From NCBI RefSeq assembly GCF_000315915.1, contig NC_020186.1, positions 1,736,001 through 1,800,000 of the forward strand: DNA of 64,000 bases. Direction: 5' to 3'. The notes below the pieces were generated by a model, which was not told where the DNA came from, ran no database searches, and saw only the letters and a program-made list of their open reading frames with translations. The translations under genes and the position numbers were made by a program. This document shows, one piece after another, positions 41,422-53,034 of this stretch. Each line of letters opens with the position of its first letter. The first letter of the stretch is position 1. The DNA is from Henningerozyma blattae CBS 6284. Its lineage: Eukaryota; Ascomycota; Saccharomycetes; Saccharomycetales; Saccharomycetaceae.

Positions 41422-42057
41422 ATGGTTGGAATACGTTTATTTTCAAGCACTGCAAAGGTTTTATCCCATATTGGATCTGCTCCAATCACAGTAAATTCAG
41501 ACACTCAAATTCTTTTATCAACTATTAAAAATCCTAGAATTGTTAGAAAAGGCCCAACCTCTATGATCTTAAGTAACAATGTTGATATCAAAGGTCCAAA
41601 GGGGACTTTATCGCTTCCGATTCCAGATTTTGTAACTGTTAAAGAGAAGGATCCAAAACAATGGATTGTTACCGTACAAAATCCAACTATTAAGATACAA
41701 AAAGCAATGTGGGGTACAGTAAGGGCATTACTGAATAACAATGTTATTGGTGTAAATAACGGCCATACTGCAACCTTAAAATTTGTAGGTACTGGTTATA
41801 GAGCTCAAATAGATGAGGAAAAAAATCGCTTATGTTGTAAAGTCGGTAAATGTGTTATGCAATCCTTACCCATACCTAAAGGCATCACAGTGACTGTGAA
41901 ACAACCAACTTTAGTGTTGATTGAAGGTATTGATAAACAACAGGTGAAATTATTTGCTGCAAAAATTAGAATGTTTCATCCCCCCGAACCTTACAAGGGG
42001 AAAGGCATTTACGTTGATGATGAGACTATCAAGTTAAAGGCTAAAAAAATTAAATAG
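41422..42057 (+). CDS. MRPL6: Mitochondrial large-subunit ribosomal protein uL6m
   Basis: A component of the mitochondrial 54S ribosomal subunit. The 211-residue protein starts with a basic, Ser-rich mitochondrial presequence (GIRLFSSTAKVLSHIGS) and then has the uL6 two-domain layout, with GPKGTLSLPIPDFVTVKEKD near 58 in the first domain. The signature GTGYRAQIDEEKNRLCCKVG is near 129 and the C-terminal PPEPYKGKGIYVDDETIKLK near 186. Length matches YHR147C (214 residues). It is in tandem with MRPL9, another large-subunit protein gene. Confidence 0.95.
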   Translation: MVGIRLFSSTAKVLSHIGSAPITVNSDTQILLSTIKNPRIVRKGPTSMILSNNVDIKGPKGTLSLPIPDFVTVKEKDPKQWIVTVQNPTIKIQKAMWGTVRALLNNNVIGVNNGHTATLKFVGTGYRAQIDEEKNRLCCKVGKCVMQSLPIPKGITVTVKQPTLVLIEGIDKQQVKLFAAKIRMFHPPEPYKGKGIYVDDETIKLKAKKIK

Positions 42058-42518
42058 ATAATACACTACATTTATTTGCATTCTCCTAAAGACATTTTGT
42101 ATAAAAACGGTGGAGGATCTCAATTTTTTCGTTTTCTTTTTATGTAAAATATGAGAAATGATATTTTTTTGTAAATAATTAATAAAACAAAATAGCACAC
42201 AATGAAAACTACTACATAACGTATACATTCATTTAATATATTCTGATTACCCATGCCGATGAAATATTTGGAGGTTGCTATATAGTTTTAAAATCAAATT
42301 TTGTAACTGAAATATTTTTCTACACGTGATATTTTTGACGCTCTCAACTTTCGACTTGAAATTCTCTTAAGCAATTCCTTAAAAAATTAGTTAAACACCT
42401 TAAATACACAAAATGAATTTAAAGTAAAAGATACCTATATATTTAAAACGATTACTAAAGAAGTGTATAATAATTCAATAACAAAGGTTCTACAACATTG
42501 TTGGTAGGATAATTAAAT
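42058..42518. other. Intergenic region between MRPL6 and MRPL9
   Basis: About 460 bp. A CACGTGAT at about 42325 (Cbf1/E-box type) lies roughly 190 bp upstream of MRPL9. No reverse CDEIII is found to its left, so it is not a point centromere. Nothing else was seen. Confidence 0.5.
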
Positions 42519-43343
42519 ATGTCAAAATTTCTTCATAGCATATCAAAAATAATACCAATCAGACACATGTCAACAAGGGCATCTCTGATTGCTCCTAGTG
42601 TAGTAAACACTCCAGAATCAATTCCACCAACCATTACACAATCTGTAACAGCAGCTCATAAACGTAAATGGCTTCCTAATAGATGTGGCGTGGTCGCACA
42701 AAAGGTAGGGATGAAAGCTTATTTTAATAAAGAGACTGGTGAAAGAATGCCATGCACTGTTCTTCTTCTAGATAATGTCGAAGTGCTATTACACAGAACT
42801 ATAAAAGAAAATGGTTACACCGCTTGTCAAGTTGGTTATGGGTCCAAAAACCCAGATAAAGTTACAAGACAAATGCTTGGACATTTTGCAAGCCATAATG
42901 TTAATCCTAAAGAGCGTGTATCTGAATTTAGAGTACGCTCAAAATCTGGCTTATTAAAAGTAGGAACAAATATCTTACCAAGTTTTTTCAAAGTTGGTCA
43001 ATTTGTTGATTTAAAATCAGTAAGTAAAGGTAAAGGATTTGCAGGTGTTATGAAACGTCATAATTTCAAAGGTCAAGGTGCATCTCATGGTACATCTTTA
43101 ACTCATAGACATGGTGGTTCTTATGGTCAAAACCAAGATCCAGGTAGAGTCTTACCGGGGAAGAAAATGCCTGGTAGAATGGGTGGCAAGCAAGTTACTA
43201 TACAGAATGCAAAGGTTTTGGAAGTCGATGATGAAAACGGAGTTATATTAGTTAAAGGCCCAGTAGCTGGACCAAAGGGTTCATATGTTAAAATCCAAGA
43301 TTCGATAAAGAAGCCCTTTAATCCTGCCGATTTTTATAACTAG
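42519..43343 (+). CDS. MRPL9: Mitochondrial large-subunit ribosomal protein uL3m
   Basis: A component of the mitochondrial 54S subunit, binding near the start of assembly. The 274-residue protein has a basic presequence ([20 protein letters not shown]), then the uL3 core with [20 protein letters not shown] near 57. The highly conserved loop [20 protein letters not shown] near 185 and [20 protein letters not shown] near 206 are typical of L3. Length agrees with YGR220C (269). Confidence 0.96.
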   Translation: MSKFLHSISKIIPIRHMSTRASLIAPSVVNTPESIPPTITQSVTAAHKRKWLPNRCGVVAQKVGMKAYFNKETGERMPCTVLLLDNVEVLLHRTIKENGYTACQVGYGSKNPDKVTRQMLGHFASHNVNPKERVSEFRVRSKSGLLKVGTNILPSFFKVGQFVDLKSVSKGKGFAGVMKRHNFKGQGASHGTSLTHRHGGSYGQNQDPGRVLPGKKMPGRMGGKQVTIQNAKVLEVDDENGVILVKGPVAGPKGSYVKIQDSIKKPFNPADFYN

Positions 43344-43792
43344 ATAGGCCAATGCATGTAATTAAAAATAATAAAATAAGTACATATCTAGAGGTATTTA
43401 TATTATATATGTAAAAAATTAAATATATTCACTTGTAAATACAGATATTTTGCATTTTTGAACAAAGAAAATATATATTTTATTCTTCCCTGTACTTTTA
43501 TAAGTAAAGGATCAAAGATTCACATTTGTTTGTAATGTAATGGTAGAATGATTTTTTATAATTATTAAATATTAATTTTGTATATTAATATATATGTAAA
43601 GACGTATTTATACAATTTTTATTTCATTGTTTTCATGATTTTTTTTTCTTTAATGTTTAAAAAAAATTCTTTTTCAAGATATGTGTATATGTTTCTTGAT
43701 ATGATATGTTTTATGTTGATATATTATATGGTGTCATTTAGCCTAATAGTTTTTAGATACGAGGTACGGATTTTATTAGCAGTATCATTACA
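43344..43792. other. Convergent 3' region, MRPL9 / CRM1
   Basis: About 450 bp of extremely AT-rich 3' flanking sequence with many TATATA stretches. A 72-codon frame here is low-complexity and not called. Confidence 0.5.
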
Positions 43793-46700
43793 TTAGTCAT
43801 CCATTTCAGAAGGTTTTAGTAAACCACCAATCTTGGCGGCTCTTTCTTTATCTAATTTATTCTTTTCTTGTAAAGCATTTTCTCTATCTTCTGTGAATAA
43901 ATAATCTGTAGGATCACCACCAACTTCTTTAATTTGAACAAAGAAGTCTCTTAGTGTAGCTCTGAATGAATTATAATCTTTAAATTGTTTTGTTAGCACA
44001 GATAAGAAACTAACTAATTGATCTCTTGTTAGATGTGGGAAGGCATTACTTAGCATATTACCTAAAAATTCATTCAAGTAAACTTGATTCGAAGTACCTT
44101 GTGGAGCATCCCCTTGCTTATATAATGGGACAGTGATTTTATTTTCTTCAACTAATGCAATTAATTTCATTAATAATAATGATTGTTTTGAGAAACCTGA
44201 CTTATGATCTGGATCAGTTAAAACGAAAAATGTTTCACTAATGAAAATGAAAAAATAATTTTCGTAGAAACCACTAGCAAAATCTGGTCTTGTAACTGAT
44301 AACTTGTCAATGTTATCAACCAAATCAATAGCAATTTGCAAACCATTAACTTCAACATCTCTATTAATATGCTTAAATGCCCAACAGATTGCGTCCACAA
44401 ATAACTTAAATGCTGCAGGTGGCAATTGTAACAAAGCATTAAATGATTTTTCGTTAATAGCACGTAATAATTTATAAAATTCAACACGATGCTCAGGATA
44501 TTCAGTAAAATCCTTATTAATCATATTTAATGTACAATCAAACACACTTTGTAAGATTAAAATAACACCTTGAGGAATCATTGGTCCAACTTTATTAACA
44601 ACAGTAGTCATACAATTCAATACTTCTGCATCTCTTGCATCCGGTGTATTGTTCATATAATCTTCTAGAACTGCATTTAATAATGGTTCTACTAAAACTT
44701 TGACAACATCATCTAGATTTTTAGCCTTTGCAATGTAAGTTTCTACCAATTTTAGAATTTCTTTCTTGATGGTTCTTAAACCACGAACTTTTGGAGTCTT
44801 TGTTGCGATTATTCCTTCTTTTGATACTTGATCAGAAATCATTGAAGAAACTGCAGTGTATAACCCTAACATATTATAATAAATATGGCCTAATTGAGAG
44901 TAAAAATCAGGCCCCATGGAAGTACAAACAGCAACATTTGTTTTGATCACATTAGCAATGATCTTCACAGTTTCTGGATCTAATAATAATGCTGGATTTT
45001 CATTTGATTGTTGGACAATTGCATCCCAAGCCATATTTGGTAGTTGCATCAAATCAGATAATAATCTATCTCTTTCTGCTTGTTGCCTTTCTTCACTTAC
45101 GATTAAACCACAAGCTCTGTAGAATGTATGCACTTGTTGAGGTTGTAAATCAGCTGTTGTTTCTTGGATATTTCTGATGATATCCTGAATAAAAGGTTCA
45201 GATTCACGTTGTTGTTGAATGACAAAATGGTATTTACATTTTTGGACAATTTTGATGAAAGTATCACATGCCATGTCTTGCACACCTTCATGAGTTTCAT
45301 GCATAAATTCGAATAATTTTATAACAACTGTCTTTAAGAAATTCCAGTGAGCTCTTAAAAATCTTGGATATTGACCCACCACATACATAATATTTGAAGC
45401 TACCACTGCCTTATTATCTTTGCCCCTCTTTTTATCAGTTAAAGCTAAAAGATCCTTGATAACAGTGACAACAAATCTCTTTTCAGTATCTTCAGCCATA
45501 GTACCTGAGATTGAACCAATAGCCCAACATAAGGTATTGATATTATGCCAAGACCATTCCGAACCATCCAATTGTCTTGATAATTTATTAATCATAATTT
45601 CTTCAGTATCTATGACATCTAAATGAGTTAAATAAACCAAGACTTCTCTTTCTGATTTATATAATTGAATGGTATCTGATTCTTTAACAAATTCTCTAAC
45701 AATTTCACCTTCATCATTTTCTACAATTAAAACTTCTTCTGGTCTAACCATATTTTCAATAATGACCCATCTTAATTGTGAACAAACACCATCATAAATG
45801 TGTTTTTTCAAAGGAAATTTTTTCAAGAATTCAGGATTTGGAGCACCACCTTTGGATGACAGTGGCTGAGCACCCATAGATAATTGCATTAATGGATTCA
45901 TTTGGTTTTGTGGTAATTGTTCAATTTCTAAGAATAAATTAGATACTAAATTATTCCAATAATCTAAAGTGGTTTTAAATAATTCTCTTTCTTCAATTTT
46001 AGATAATTGAATCAAAAATTGATGTGATTGTAGTAGTAAATCTCTTAAGGATTCATCAGTTTCTAATAATGATCTATGATTTGATAAATAAGTAGTTAAA
46101 AACATTGCAAAATCTTGTAAGAATGATTGATCATTACCATTTGCAGTTTTATAGGTAGATTTTAAATCAGTAGACACCGGGAACACATTTGAAGAGATTT
46201 GATTGATAGTATTTTGAAATAACATTATAGTTTTAGATTTCATTTCTAAACTTTCATTGGAATTATTATTAATTACTAAGTTCAAACTAGAAATTTCTGT
46301 TAAACATTTTAATGTAATGGCTCTTGTATCACTTGATATTAAAAATTTATTACTTAATAATTCAATTAGATTTGTTTCATAAACATAAATAGGTGGGATC
46401 CAATATAAATATCTCAGTAAAGATTCCAAGGCAGATACCACTAAAGGTACAGAAGAGCCTTGCTCTAGAACTTGATAACATAATTTAAAGATTTGTTCAA
46501 ATTCTTTGGACATTGATGTTTTTAAATGTTGAGCTTTTGCCTGAGTCAATTGTTCATCTGAAAAATTAAAAACTTCTTCTGATAATAATTTCAATATAAT
46601 CATATTATTTTCACAAACATTAGGAGATGAAGTGGAACTACTAATTAATTCAGGAATGAAATTTGGCCAATTCTGTGGCCATTCTTGTTTTAAGATTTGC

Positions 46701-47068
46701 ACCAAAGTCAAATCAGATTTATTAATCAAATTCTTTTGGGATCTGAAAAGGGTGTTATCTTGACACATGGAAATGATCATACCGACAATGAAATTTCTAA
46801 TACCAATTCTTTGATCAGCAGGTAATAATTTCCATTTAGTAGTGATCAATTTATCCATGATTGATAACCCAATGAATTTCGTTTGTGGATTATTTGACAA
46901 TTGTAAGATTTTATCTGCACGTTGCCAAGCATCTGGATGATCTTGGAATTTCGTTAATACATCTTGAGCTTGTTTCTGTTGTTGGCCAGAACCTTTATAT
47001 AGAGTATCCACTACGGAATCTAATAGATTGATATCCAAATCTTTTGAGAAATCTAAAATGCCTTCCAT
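43793..47068 (-). CDS. CRM1: Exportin-1 (Crm1/Xpo1)
   Basis: Crm1 is the karyopherin that exports proteins with leucine-rich nuclear export signals together with Ran-GTP. The frame is open to 47116, but I place the start at the second Met (47068), giving [20 protein letters not shown], the conserved N-terminus, and 1,091 residues. HEAT repeats run throughout. The NES-groove helix reads [20 protein letters not shown], with Thr where leptomycin-sensitive exportins have Cys. The C-terminus ends [13 protein letters not shown], as in yeast Crm1. High conservation makes the identity secure. Confidence 0.97.
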   Translation of the reverse strand: MEGILDFSKDLDINLLDSVVDTLYKGSGQQQKQAQDVLTKFQDHPDAWQRADKILQLSNNPQTKFIGLSIMDKLITTKWKLLPADQRIGIRNFIVGMIISMCQDNTLFRSQKNLINKSDLTLVQILKQEWPQNWPNFIPELISSSTSSPNVCENNMIILKLLSEEVFNFSDEQLTQAKAQHLKTSMSKEFEQIFKLCYQVLEQGSSVPLVVSALESLLRYLYWIPPIYVYETNLIELLSNKFLISSDTRAITLKCLTEISSLNLVINNNSNESLEMKSKTIMLFQNTINQISSNVFPVSTDLKSTYKTANGNDQSFLQDFAMFLTTYLSNHRSLLETDESLRDLLLQSHQFLIQLSKIEERELFKTTLDYWNNLVSNLFLEIEQLPQNQMNPLMQLSMGAQPLSSKGGAPNPEFLKKFPLKKHIYDGVCSQLRWVIIENMVRPEEVLIVENDEGEIVREFVKESDTIQLYKSEREVLVYLTHLDVIDTEEIMINKLSRQLDGSEWSWHNINTLCWAIGSISGTMAEDTEKRFVVTVIKDLLALTDKKRGKDNKAVVASNIMYVVGQYPRFLRAHWNFLKTVVIKLFEFMHETHEGVQDMACDTFIKIVQKCKYHFVIQQQRESEPFIQDIIRNIQETTADLQPQQVHTFYRACGLIVSEERQQAERDRLLSDLMQLPNMAWDAIVQQSNENPALLLDPETVKIIANVIKTNVAVCTSMGPDFYSQLGHIYYNMLGLYTAVSSMISDQVSKEGIIATKTPKVRGLRTIKKEILKLVETYIAKAKNLDDVVKVLVEPLLNAVLEDYMNNTPDARDAEVLNCMTTVVNKVGPMIPQGVILILQSVFDCTLNMINKDFTEYPEHRVEFYKLLRAINEKSFNALLQLPPAAFKLFVDAICWAFKHINRDVEVNGLQIAIDLVDNIDKLSVTRPDFASGFYENYFFIFISETFFVLTDPDHKSGFSKQSLLLMKLIALVEENKITVPLYKQGDAPQGTSNQVYLNEFLGNMLSNAFPHLTRDQLVSFLSVLTKQFKDYNSFRATLRDFFVQIKEVGGDPTDYLFTEDRENALQEKNKLDKERAAKIGGLLKPSEMDD

Positions 47069-47669
47069 GCTATAGTGCTGTAATGATGATAAGTGGTGCA
47101 GGAAATAAACAGTCAAATTAAATCGTACTTTTGCTAAGAATTTTTAATCTTCTTCACTTTTTTTTATTTTATTTTATTTAATAATAGTTTTTATATTCTC
47201 CTTCTTAGGTTTTTGTTTTTTTTACCAAAATCTACTGTTTCTTCTTATCTTAAACTTAATGAGATCTTTCGAGACTAAAAAAAATTTTTTTCCTGGATAC
47301 GCTCTTCTTAATTTGTATACTTCTGGAAAAGAATGAGTAGATATACCAAGTAATATTTTTGCTATATTTAATAAGAAAGAATCAAAAAAAAAATTTATTT
47401 TATTAAGTATAGAATTGACACGATAGATTTTCAAGGGTAAAAGTAAGATATTTTTTGTTCTTCTTTTACAATTTTCTTATTGTATAAAATTTAAGTTAAC
47501 AAATTTCATTCTAAATTTTCCTTTTAGATAGTTTAAGCAGAAAATCAGAAAACTGAAAATTAATGGAAAAATTTGAAAATTTCCTCGAATTAATTTTAGC
47601 CACGTGCCATTACAATTATCATTTGTTCTTTTTAATAGCAATTTGATAAAAAAATATCACAAAAAAGTA
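47069..47669. other. CRM1 promoter region up to the tRNA gene
   Basis: About 600 bp, with T-rich tracts on the plus strand and a GCCACGTGCC box near 47600 (Cbf1/Pho4-type E-box). An in-frame extension of CRM1 reaches 47116 but lacks similarity to Crm1. A 70-codon minus-strand frame at 47222 is not supported. Confidence 0.5.
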
Positions 47670-47740
47670 GCGCAAGTGGTTTAGTGGTAAAATCCAACGT
47701 TGCCATCGTTGGGCCCCCGGTTCGATTCCGGGCTTGCGCA
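47670..47740 (+). tRNA. tRNA-Gly (anticodon GCC)
   Basis: A 71-nt cloverleaf with acceptor arms GCGCAAG/CTTGCGC, discriminator A at 47740, anticodon GCC at 47702-47704 in a loop closed by CCAACG-type pairing, and T arm CCCGG-TTCGATT-CCGGG. A and B boxes (TGGTTTAGTGG and GGTTCGATTCC) are intact and there is no intron. A T6 Pol III terminator follows at 47749-47754. No Ty element or LTR is seen nearby. Confidence 0.98.
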
Positions 47741-48283
47741 TATATTTATTTTTTACACCGAATTCTCAAAAGAATCACCAATACATCCTGATTAACATGT
47801 GTAACTACATTAATTTTTTGATCAGCGGCTAAATTAACTCTTGACAGCTTCTTTGTCAGGCAAATATATTATTTTTATATCTTTTTCTTGGGTGCACTAC
47901 TGTCTTTCTTGGTGTTCCGCCAACCAGCTGCCGCATCGGGAAAGATCACTGCACCCGGAAATACCCACAACGGTATCAGTCCGGATTAATTACTAGATAG
48001 CCACATATCATATATATTAAAAAGATGATTATTTAAGAATAGACATATTATTTTTGATTAAATAAAAAGTTTATATCTATATTTTAAATTCATCTAATGA
48101 TAAGATAAAAGACTCGATGGATGTATAACGACGCTCGCATCAGACTTCTATGTTTTTTTTCTCATTCAATATCTAATTTTCCCTTTACATTTGATAGTAA
48201 TAATAATATATATCATTAATTATCTTTGAAATTAAAAAAAGAGATAAGATTAAAAAAAAAAATATAACAGTATCAACGACTTA
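47741..48283. other. tRNA 3' flank and AIM14 promoter
   Basis: About 540 bp. Positions 47880-47990 form a GC-richer island inside AT-rich DNA with two Aft1-type motifs, listed separately. No gene or LTR is visible. Confidence 0.6.
47889..47957. promoter_or_regulatory. Pair of Aft1-type iron-response sites (YRCACCCR)
   Basis: TGCACCCA on the minus strand (47889-47896) and TGCACCCG on the plus strand (47950-47957) both match the S. cerevisiae Aft1/Aft2 consensus exactly and lie 61 bp apart. They sit about 330-390 bp upstream of the ferric-reductase-family gene AIM14 and just after the tRNA gene. Iron regulation is inferred from motif and target type. Confidence 0.5.
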
Positions 48284-50653
48284 ATGTTGAATCGTACGGT
48301 TATAATTTCGTTCTTTCATCGTTGGGTAGAAACATCTATTGCGGAATATTTAGATGTTTCTACCGACAAAGATTCTTCTTACTTCTCTGTAACCAAGATG
48401 CCCTCTGAGAAGAAGAAAAAAATTCTGCACAACGTATATCTATCTTCTATCTATTCTTTCCTTATAGCGAGTACGTTGATCACTATGGTTTTACCATTTA
48501 TATATTATTTGTCGTTAACCAAGAATTATTTTAAATTTATTCATTATTTCAATCATCATCATATCATTGGTAAAAAGTCGTTAATCCATAGAGATGCTTC
48601 CATGTATCATAACAAGTCATTACGGTTATGTGTCTTTTGGTTCCTATTTGCTCTAATAGCAAATTTGTATAAAGCACATTTTGATCTGATGATTATTACC
48701 AAGAGAGCTGGAAGAATCGCGGTGGCTCTCATGCCTCCCTTGTTGTTTTTAACGTTAAGACCTTCTCCTTTACCCAAGATATTATATTTATGCTTGTTAC
48801 CGATGCATAAATGGATCTCAAGGATCGTAGTCTTACAATCCTTATTCCATACAATCATGTATACCTGGTATATGGTTTCGATGGGGACCTTCAGTGTAAA
48901 AATTAGGAAACTAGCAAACGTTTATGGTGTTATTGCTATGGTACTTTTCATTGTGATTGCTATTACATCATTACAGGTAGTTAGAAGGAATAATTATAGA
49001 TTATTTTATTATGTTCATTATATTTCTACTTGGCTGACAGTGGTCTTGCTTTATTTCCATGCAAGACCAGGCGTTCCATTTTTTACTGGTTTGAATTGTA
49101 CGATTCTATCATTTCAAATATTCTATAGATTATATTTAACCAAAACCACCAAGATTACCACCATACCTGTATCACCAACTATCACTATAGTTGAATTCCC
49201 ATTAACTAAATTAAGGAAAAAACCTAAATTGCCAGCTGCACATATCAGAATTTCCATTAAACATAAAAATATATTTAGGAGAGTTATCTCATGGATTATT
49301 CCATATCAACATCCTTTCACTATTGCTTCTTTACCAGATGATAATATTGTTAGATTAATCATTAGAAATGGGAATTTCCCCTTGATTTCAAATCAAGACT
49401 ACTATGTTACTGGTGTCTTTGACCCTGAATTGCCCTTTGTAGAAAACACAAACCAAAATATCATACCTCAATGTTCTCCTTTGAATAACTATAATATCAC
49501 AGTCAAGAGAGTCTTGATGTGTGTAGGTGGTTCAGCAATTTCATTCGCTCTACCCTTGCTGAGAATTTTGAATTATAATGGTGTTAATGTAAGATTAATT
49601 TGGGTATCAAGAGACTTTAGAGATTTGAAACTATTGAACCATTTTAAAAATAATTGTCAAGGTTTAGAAATTTATATTAGTGGATGTTCTGGTGACGAAA
49701 GAGATATTGAAATTGGTTATGAAGATATTTTATCTACTACAATTTCAAATACAAATTCAAATTCAAACTCAAACTCAAATTCAAATTCAGATGAAATTGA
49801 AGATGAAGAATTAGATGAAGTTTCACCCTTAGCTGGAGTAAAACCACATGCTTATTATGGCAATTTATCATCTAATCTAACCAATAATTCTTCAAATTTA
49901 CTGCATTTTTGTTCAAATCTGAAAAGCATTACAGAAAATACACCGTTATCTTTAACAAATAATAATAATACTACAAATTATCATGCCTTTGCTAATTGTG
50001 ATGAATGCCCTGCAAAGGAAATAGATTTCACTATGGATAGTTGTTTAGTTGGTGGAATCGACCAAGAAGATGAAATTGATTTTACTCAAACTTTTTCTGC
50101 TAATTCTAAAAATTATAAAAAAAATTCAAATAATCAAAATTTGAAAAAGTCATCAAATCATAAGACAATTACTCCTAATAAAATCATTCTTGATAAAAAA
50201 TTTTATTCCACTCCAGCGACACCATTTAGAAGAAAATCAGTCATCGAAGTACCAAAATATTGTCCAAATATTGATAAGAATTCAAAACCGAAGAAATTGA
50301 CAAACACGACCGTCAATTCATGTTTAAGTTCATCATCAAGAACTAGTGCAGACTTGGAAATATCACCTTCAACATCGGTAGACTCAGATCGTAAAATTAT
50401 AATACCCTCGGGGATCCAAGTATATTTTGGAAGGCCAACATTGACTAGTGAACATTATAAATGGTGCATGCAACAAGATTGTAATACTCCAAGAGATGGA
50501 TTTTGCCAATTGGAAAATGACCAACATTCTCATATTGAAACATTACAAAACATTTGGGTCGTTGCTGCTGGCCCAAGAGCATTGATTGAAAGTACAAGAA
50601 GATGGGCAAGTGATGGTGGTTTACATTTTTATTCCGAAGATTTCGCTATTTAA
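48284..50653 (+). CDS. AIM14: Ferric-reductase-domain NADPH oxidase Aim14/Yno1
   Basis: Aim14 (Yno1) is an ER NADPH oxidase of the ferric reductase superfamily that produces superoxide. The 789-residue protein is longer than the roughly 570 of S. cerevisiae. Six or more membrane helices lie at about 55-285, with family signatures TKRAGRIAVALMPPLLFLTL near 143, PMHKWISRIVVLQSLFH near 172 and NYRLFYYVHYISTW near 236 (heme-ligand histidines). The FAD site HPFTIASLPDD is near 346 and the NADPH site CVGGSAISFALPLLRIL near 413. An acidic/Asn-Ser insert from about 484 to 700 splits the NADPH-binding region, whose end (WVVAAGPRALIESTRRW) follows near 756. YGL160W is its counterpart; local synteny is broken. 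Confidence 0.9.
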   Translation: MLNRTVIISFFHRWVETSIAEYLDVSTDKDSSYFSVTKMPSEKKKKILHNVYLSSIYSFLIASTLITMVLPFIYYLSLTKNYFKFIHYFNHHHIIGKKSLIHRDASMYHNKSLRLCVFWFLFALIANLYKAHFDLMIITKRAGRIAVALMPPLLFLTLRPSPLPKILYLCLLPMHKWISRIVVLQSLFHTIMYTWYMVSMGTFSVKIRKLANVYGVIAMVLFIVIAITSLQVVRRNNYRLFYYVHYISTWLTVVLLYFHARPGVPFFTGLNCTILSFQIFYRLYLTKTTKITTIPVSPTITIVEFPLTKLRKKPKLPAAHIRISIKHKNIFRRVISWIIPYQHPFTIASLPDDNIVRLIIRNGNFPLISNQDYYVTGVFDPELPFVENTNQNIIPQCSPLNNYNITVKRVLMCVGGSAISFALPLLRILNYNGVNVRLIWVSRDFRDLKLLNHFKNNCQGLEIYISGCSGDERDIEIGYEDILSTTISNTNSNSNSNSNSNSDEIEDEELDEVSPLAGVKPHAYYGNLSSNLTNNSSNLLHFCSNLKSITENTPLSLTNNNNTTNYHAFANCDECPAKEIDFTMDSCLVGGIDQEDEIDFTQTFSANSKNYKKNSNNQNLKKSSNHKTITPNKIILDKKFYSTPATPFRRKSVIEVPKYCPNIDKNSKPKKLTNTTVNSCLSSSSRTSADLEISPSTSVDSDRKIIIPSGIQVYFGRPTLTSEHYKWCMQQDCNTPRDGFCQLENDQHSHIETLQNIWVVAAGPRALIESTRRWASDGGLHFYSEDFAI

Positions 50654-51323
50654 TGCATCCTTCTTTTCAAATAATATTCATTAACTTTAAATTTTACTAA
50701 GAGATTGTTTGGCTCTTTTAATTAGCATTTATGAAACTATATATATATATAATTAACACTTTTCATATAAATACCTATTTATGCATTTTAATCATTTCAT
50801 ATTCAATAAATATATTTTATTCTTTTCTGACTGGTCTTACGAGCTTTTACTGAAGAACAGGTTGTAAATACTAACACTTTTGTTACTAATCTCAAAATAT
50901 AATCTAAGTAATAGTATAATATTCTTAAATTTAGATAGCCCTCTTACTTCAATTAGTCTTTGCTGAGCTTTTGAATGGTATTTGTCTTGATTTTTTTTCC
51001 ACAAATGAAATAGATTTGAACTCGCTAGGCCATCAGAACATAGTAAAAGATACTAAATTAAGAAGCTGGAACTTTTTTCTGCCATTAGAGATTAGGACCA
51101 TCTCTTACAATCAACAAATACAAAATGTATTAGGACTCTTTAACTTGCTACTTATATAGTTTTTCATCATTCCGAGCTTGAATTGAGTCGCGATGAGTTC
51201 GAGATTGAAAAAAAAATATAAACATTGAAATATTTTATCACACCTAGTTTAACCTTTGAAGCTACTTCAAACAGAAAGAACTTGTTGATATCTACAAGAG
51301 TATACTTTCGCTAAATTTTAAAT
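50654..51323. other. Intergenic region, AIM14 3' flank / YGR210C promoter
   Basis: About 670 bp, AT-rich. A 62-codon frame at 50971 is not supported. No other feature was seen. Confidence 0.5.
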
Positions 51324-52562
51324 ATGCCTAGAGATCCATTAATTGGTATTGTGGGAAAGCCATCTTCTGGTAAATCTACTACTTTGAATTCCTTAACAGA
51401 TGCTGCTGCTGCAGTTGGTGCATTTCCGTTCACTACTATCGAACCTAATAAAGCTACTGGTTATCTCCAGGTAGATTGTGCTTGTTCTAGAGTGGGTAAA
51501 GAGGATCTATGTAAACCAAACTATGGTTGGTGCTCCAATGGTAAGAGACACATTCCTGTTATGTTATTGGATGTTGCAGGTTTAGTTCCAGGTGCCCATT
51601 CAGGTAGAGGTTTGGGTAATAAATTCTTAGATGATCTGAGACATGCAGATGCTTTGATTCATGTTGTAGATGTAAGTGGTACGACAGATGCAGAAGGTAA
51701 AAATACAAGAGGTTATGATCCTTTAAACGATATTGTTTGGTTGCAAGATGAAATTAGACTTTGGATCGAAGGTAATCTTAAGAAAAGATGGGGTTCTATT
51801 GTGCGTAGACATACTGCTACTAAATCTTCTGCGGTCGACACTTTACAAGCTCAATTCGGTGGTTATGGTTCTCAAGCTACAATGATTCAGAAAGCTTTAG
51901 CAAGAATTGAAGATTTACCACCTTTGGAAGAATGGGATGATGAGTGGATTACAAAAGTTGTCAAATCATTCATGATGGAGAAATTCCCAACGGTTCTAGC
52001 ATTGAATAAAATGGATCATCCCGATGCTGATAAGAATGTTTCTAAAATTATGATGAAATATCCAGATACAAAAGCTGTATTAACAAGTGCAATTACAGAA
52101 GTGTTTTTAAGAAAATTGAAAAAGCAAGGTTTTATTCATTATGAAGAAGGTACAGAATTTGTTGATACTTTTGAAGATGATCCAGAGAATTTAAAAGAAT
52201 TAGATGAAAAACTATTAAATAGAATAGAAAATATTAGAGATTTGGTACTTTATCGTTTCGGCTCGACAGGTGTTCTTCAAGTATTACAAGCAGCAACAGA
52301 TGTTTTGGGTCTGATACCAGTCTACACAGTTAAAAATATTCAAACATTTACTGGTGGTAACGGTACTAATGTATTTAGAGATTGTTTCTTAGTTAAGAAG
52401 GGTACTCCAGTAGGTAAGGTTAGTAGATATATAATGGGTGGTGAAGTTACTATAGCTGCTATTGAGACTGTTGGAGGTATAAGAGTTAGTGAGGAAGCTG
52501 TTGTTGAACCTGGTAAAAACGATATATTAAGTTTTAAAATAGCTCCAAGAAGTACGGCTTAG
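51324..52562 (+). CDS. Obg-family GTPase, YGR210C homologue (YchF/Ola1-related)
   Basis: This is a TRAFAC GTPase of the Obg/YchF group; the S. cerevisiae homologue YGR210C (411 residues) is uncharacterised. The 412-residue protein has G1 GKPSSGKST near residue 11, G2 in FPFTTIEPN near 34, G3 [16 protein letters not shown] near 78 and G4 LNKMD near 226. The canonical G4 D is present, unlike YchF/OLA1 with N-x-x-E, which suggests normal GTP specificity. A TGS domain closes the C-terminus ([20 protein letters not shown] near 332). Two cysteine pairs after G2 ([15 protein letters not shown]) are notable. Its relation to the downstream TRX and SER2 matches YGR210C-209C-208W. Confidence 0.9.
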   Translation: MPRDPLIGIVGKPSSGKSTTLNSLTDAAAAVGAFPFTTIEPNKATGYLQVDCACSRVGKEDLCKPNYGWCSNGKRHIPVMLLDVAGLVPGAHSGRGLGNKFLDDLRHADALIHVVDVSGTTDAEGKNTRGYDPLNDIVWLQDEIRLWIEGNLKKRWGSIVRRHTATKSSAVDTLQAQFGGYGSQATMIQKALARIEDLPPLEEWDDEWITKVVKSFMMEKFPTVLALNKMDHPDADKNVSKIMMKYPDTKAVLTSAITEVFLRKLKKQGFIHYEEGTEFVDTFEDDPENLKELDEKLLNRIENIRDLVLYRFGSTGVLQVLQAATDVLGLIPVYTVKNIQTFTGGNGTNVFRDCFLVKKGTPVGKVSRYIMGGEVTIAAIETVGGIRVSEEAVVEPGKNDILSFKIAPRSTA

Positions 52563-53034
52563 TTATATAGATAGACTTCATTTTTATTGTATTATATTGG
52601 TTTTTATAAAAGAATATCTAAAAATTTTTACATTTATTCACATTTTTGTTTGGGTGAACTTCGTACAGGTTTTCATTAAAATTTCTAGATAGCTTTCAAA
52701 AAAGTTAGATCTCAATGTAAAGTCAAAGTTTAGCAAATTATTCTGCGAAGTAAAATAAATAAAACAAGATTTATCTTTTTTCAATTGTATTTAAGAGAAG
52801 TTAAGTCGCAGAAACTTCTTTACTATATGATAAAGTAGTTAGAAGTGACTGAACAAATTGAGATTTGTGATATTTGAAATAGAATACGCAAATTTCTCTT
52901 GGAGTTAAGAGAAGTTTTACATAGTCCCTTGGATTATGCGATATAGAAATTTTAAGTTCGTTATATAATTTAGATATGAATAGGTAGACGTAAAAAAACA
53001 TGAAATGAAAACAAAATTTGAAACATTAAACAGC
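52563..53034. other. Convergent 3' region, YGR210C homologue / PDC
   Basis: About 470 bp. A 66-codon minus-strand frame (52801-53001) ends upstream of the PDC stop and has fairly protein-like composition, but I recognise no homology and do not call it. Confidence 0.5.

Noticed and set aside
42100..42335. Reverse CDEI-like CACGTGAT before MRPL9
   Set aside because: No TTTCGGAA-type CDEIII within 200 bp; more likely a Cbf1-type promoter site.
47069..47116. Sixteen-codon N-terminal extension of CRM1
   Set aside because: The conserved exportin N-terminus begins at MEGILDF (47068), and the extension has no similarity to Crm1.
52801..53001. 66-codon minus-strand frame between the YGR210C homologue and PDC
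   Set aside because: Composition is fairly protein-like, but there is no recognised homology and it sits in a convergent 3' region; chance is more likely.
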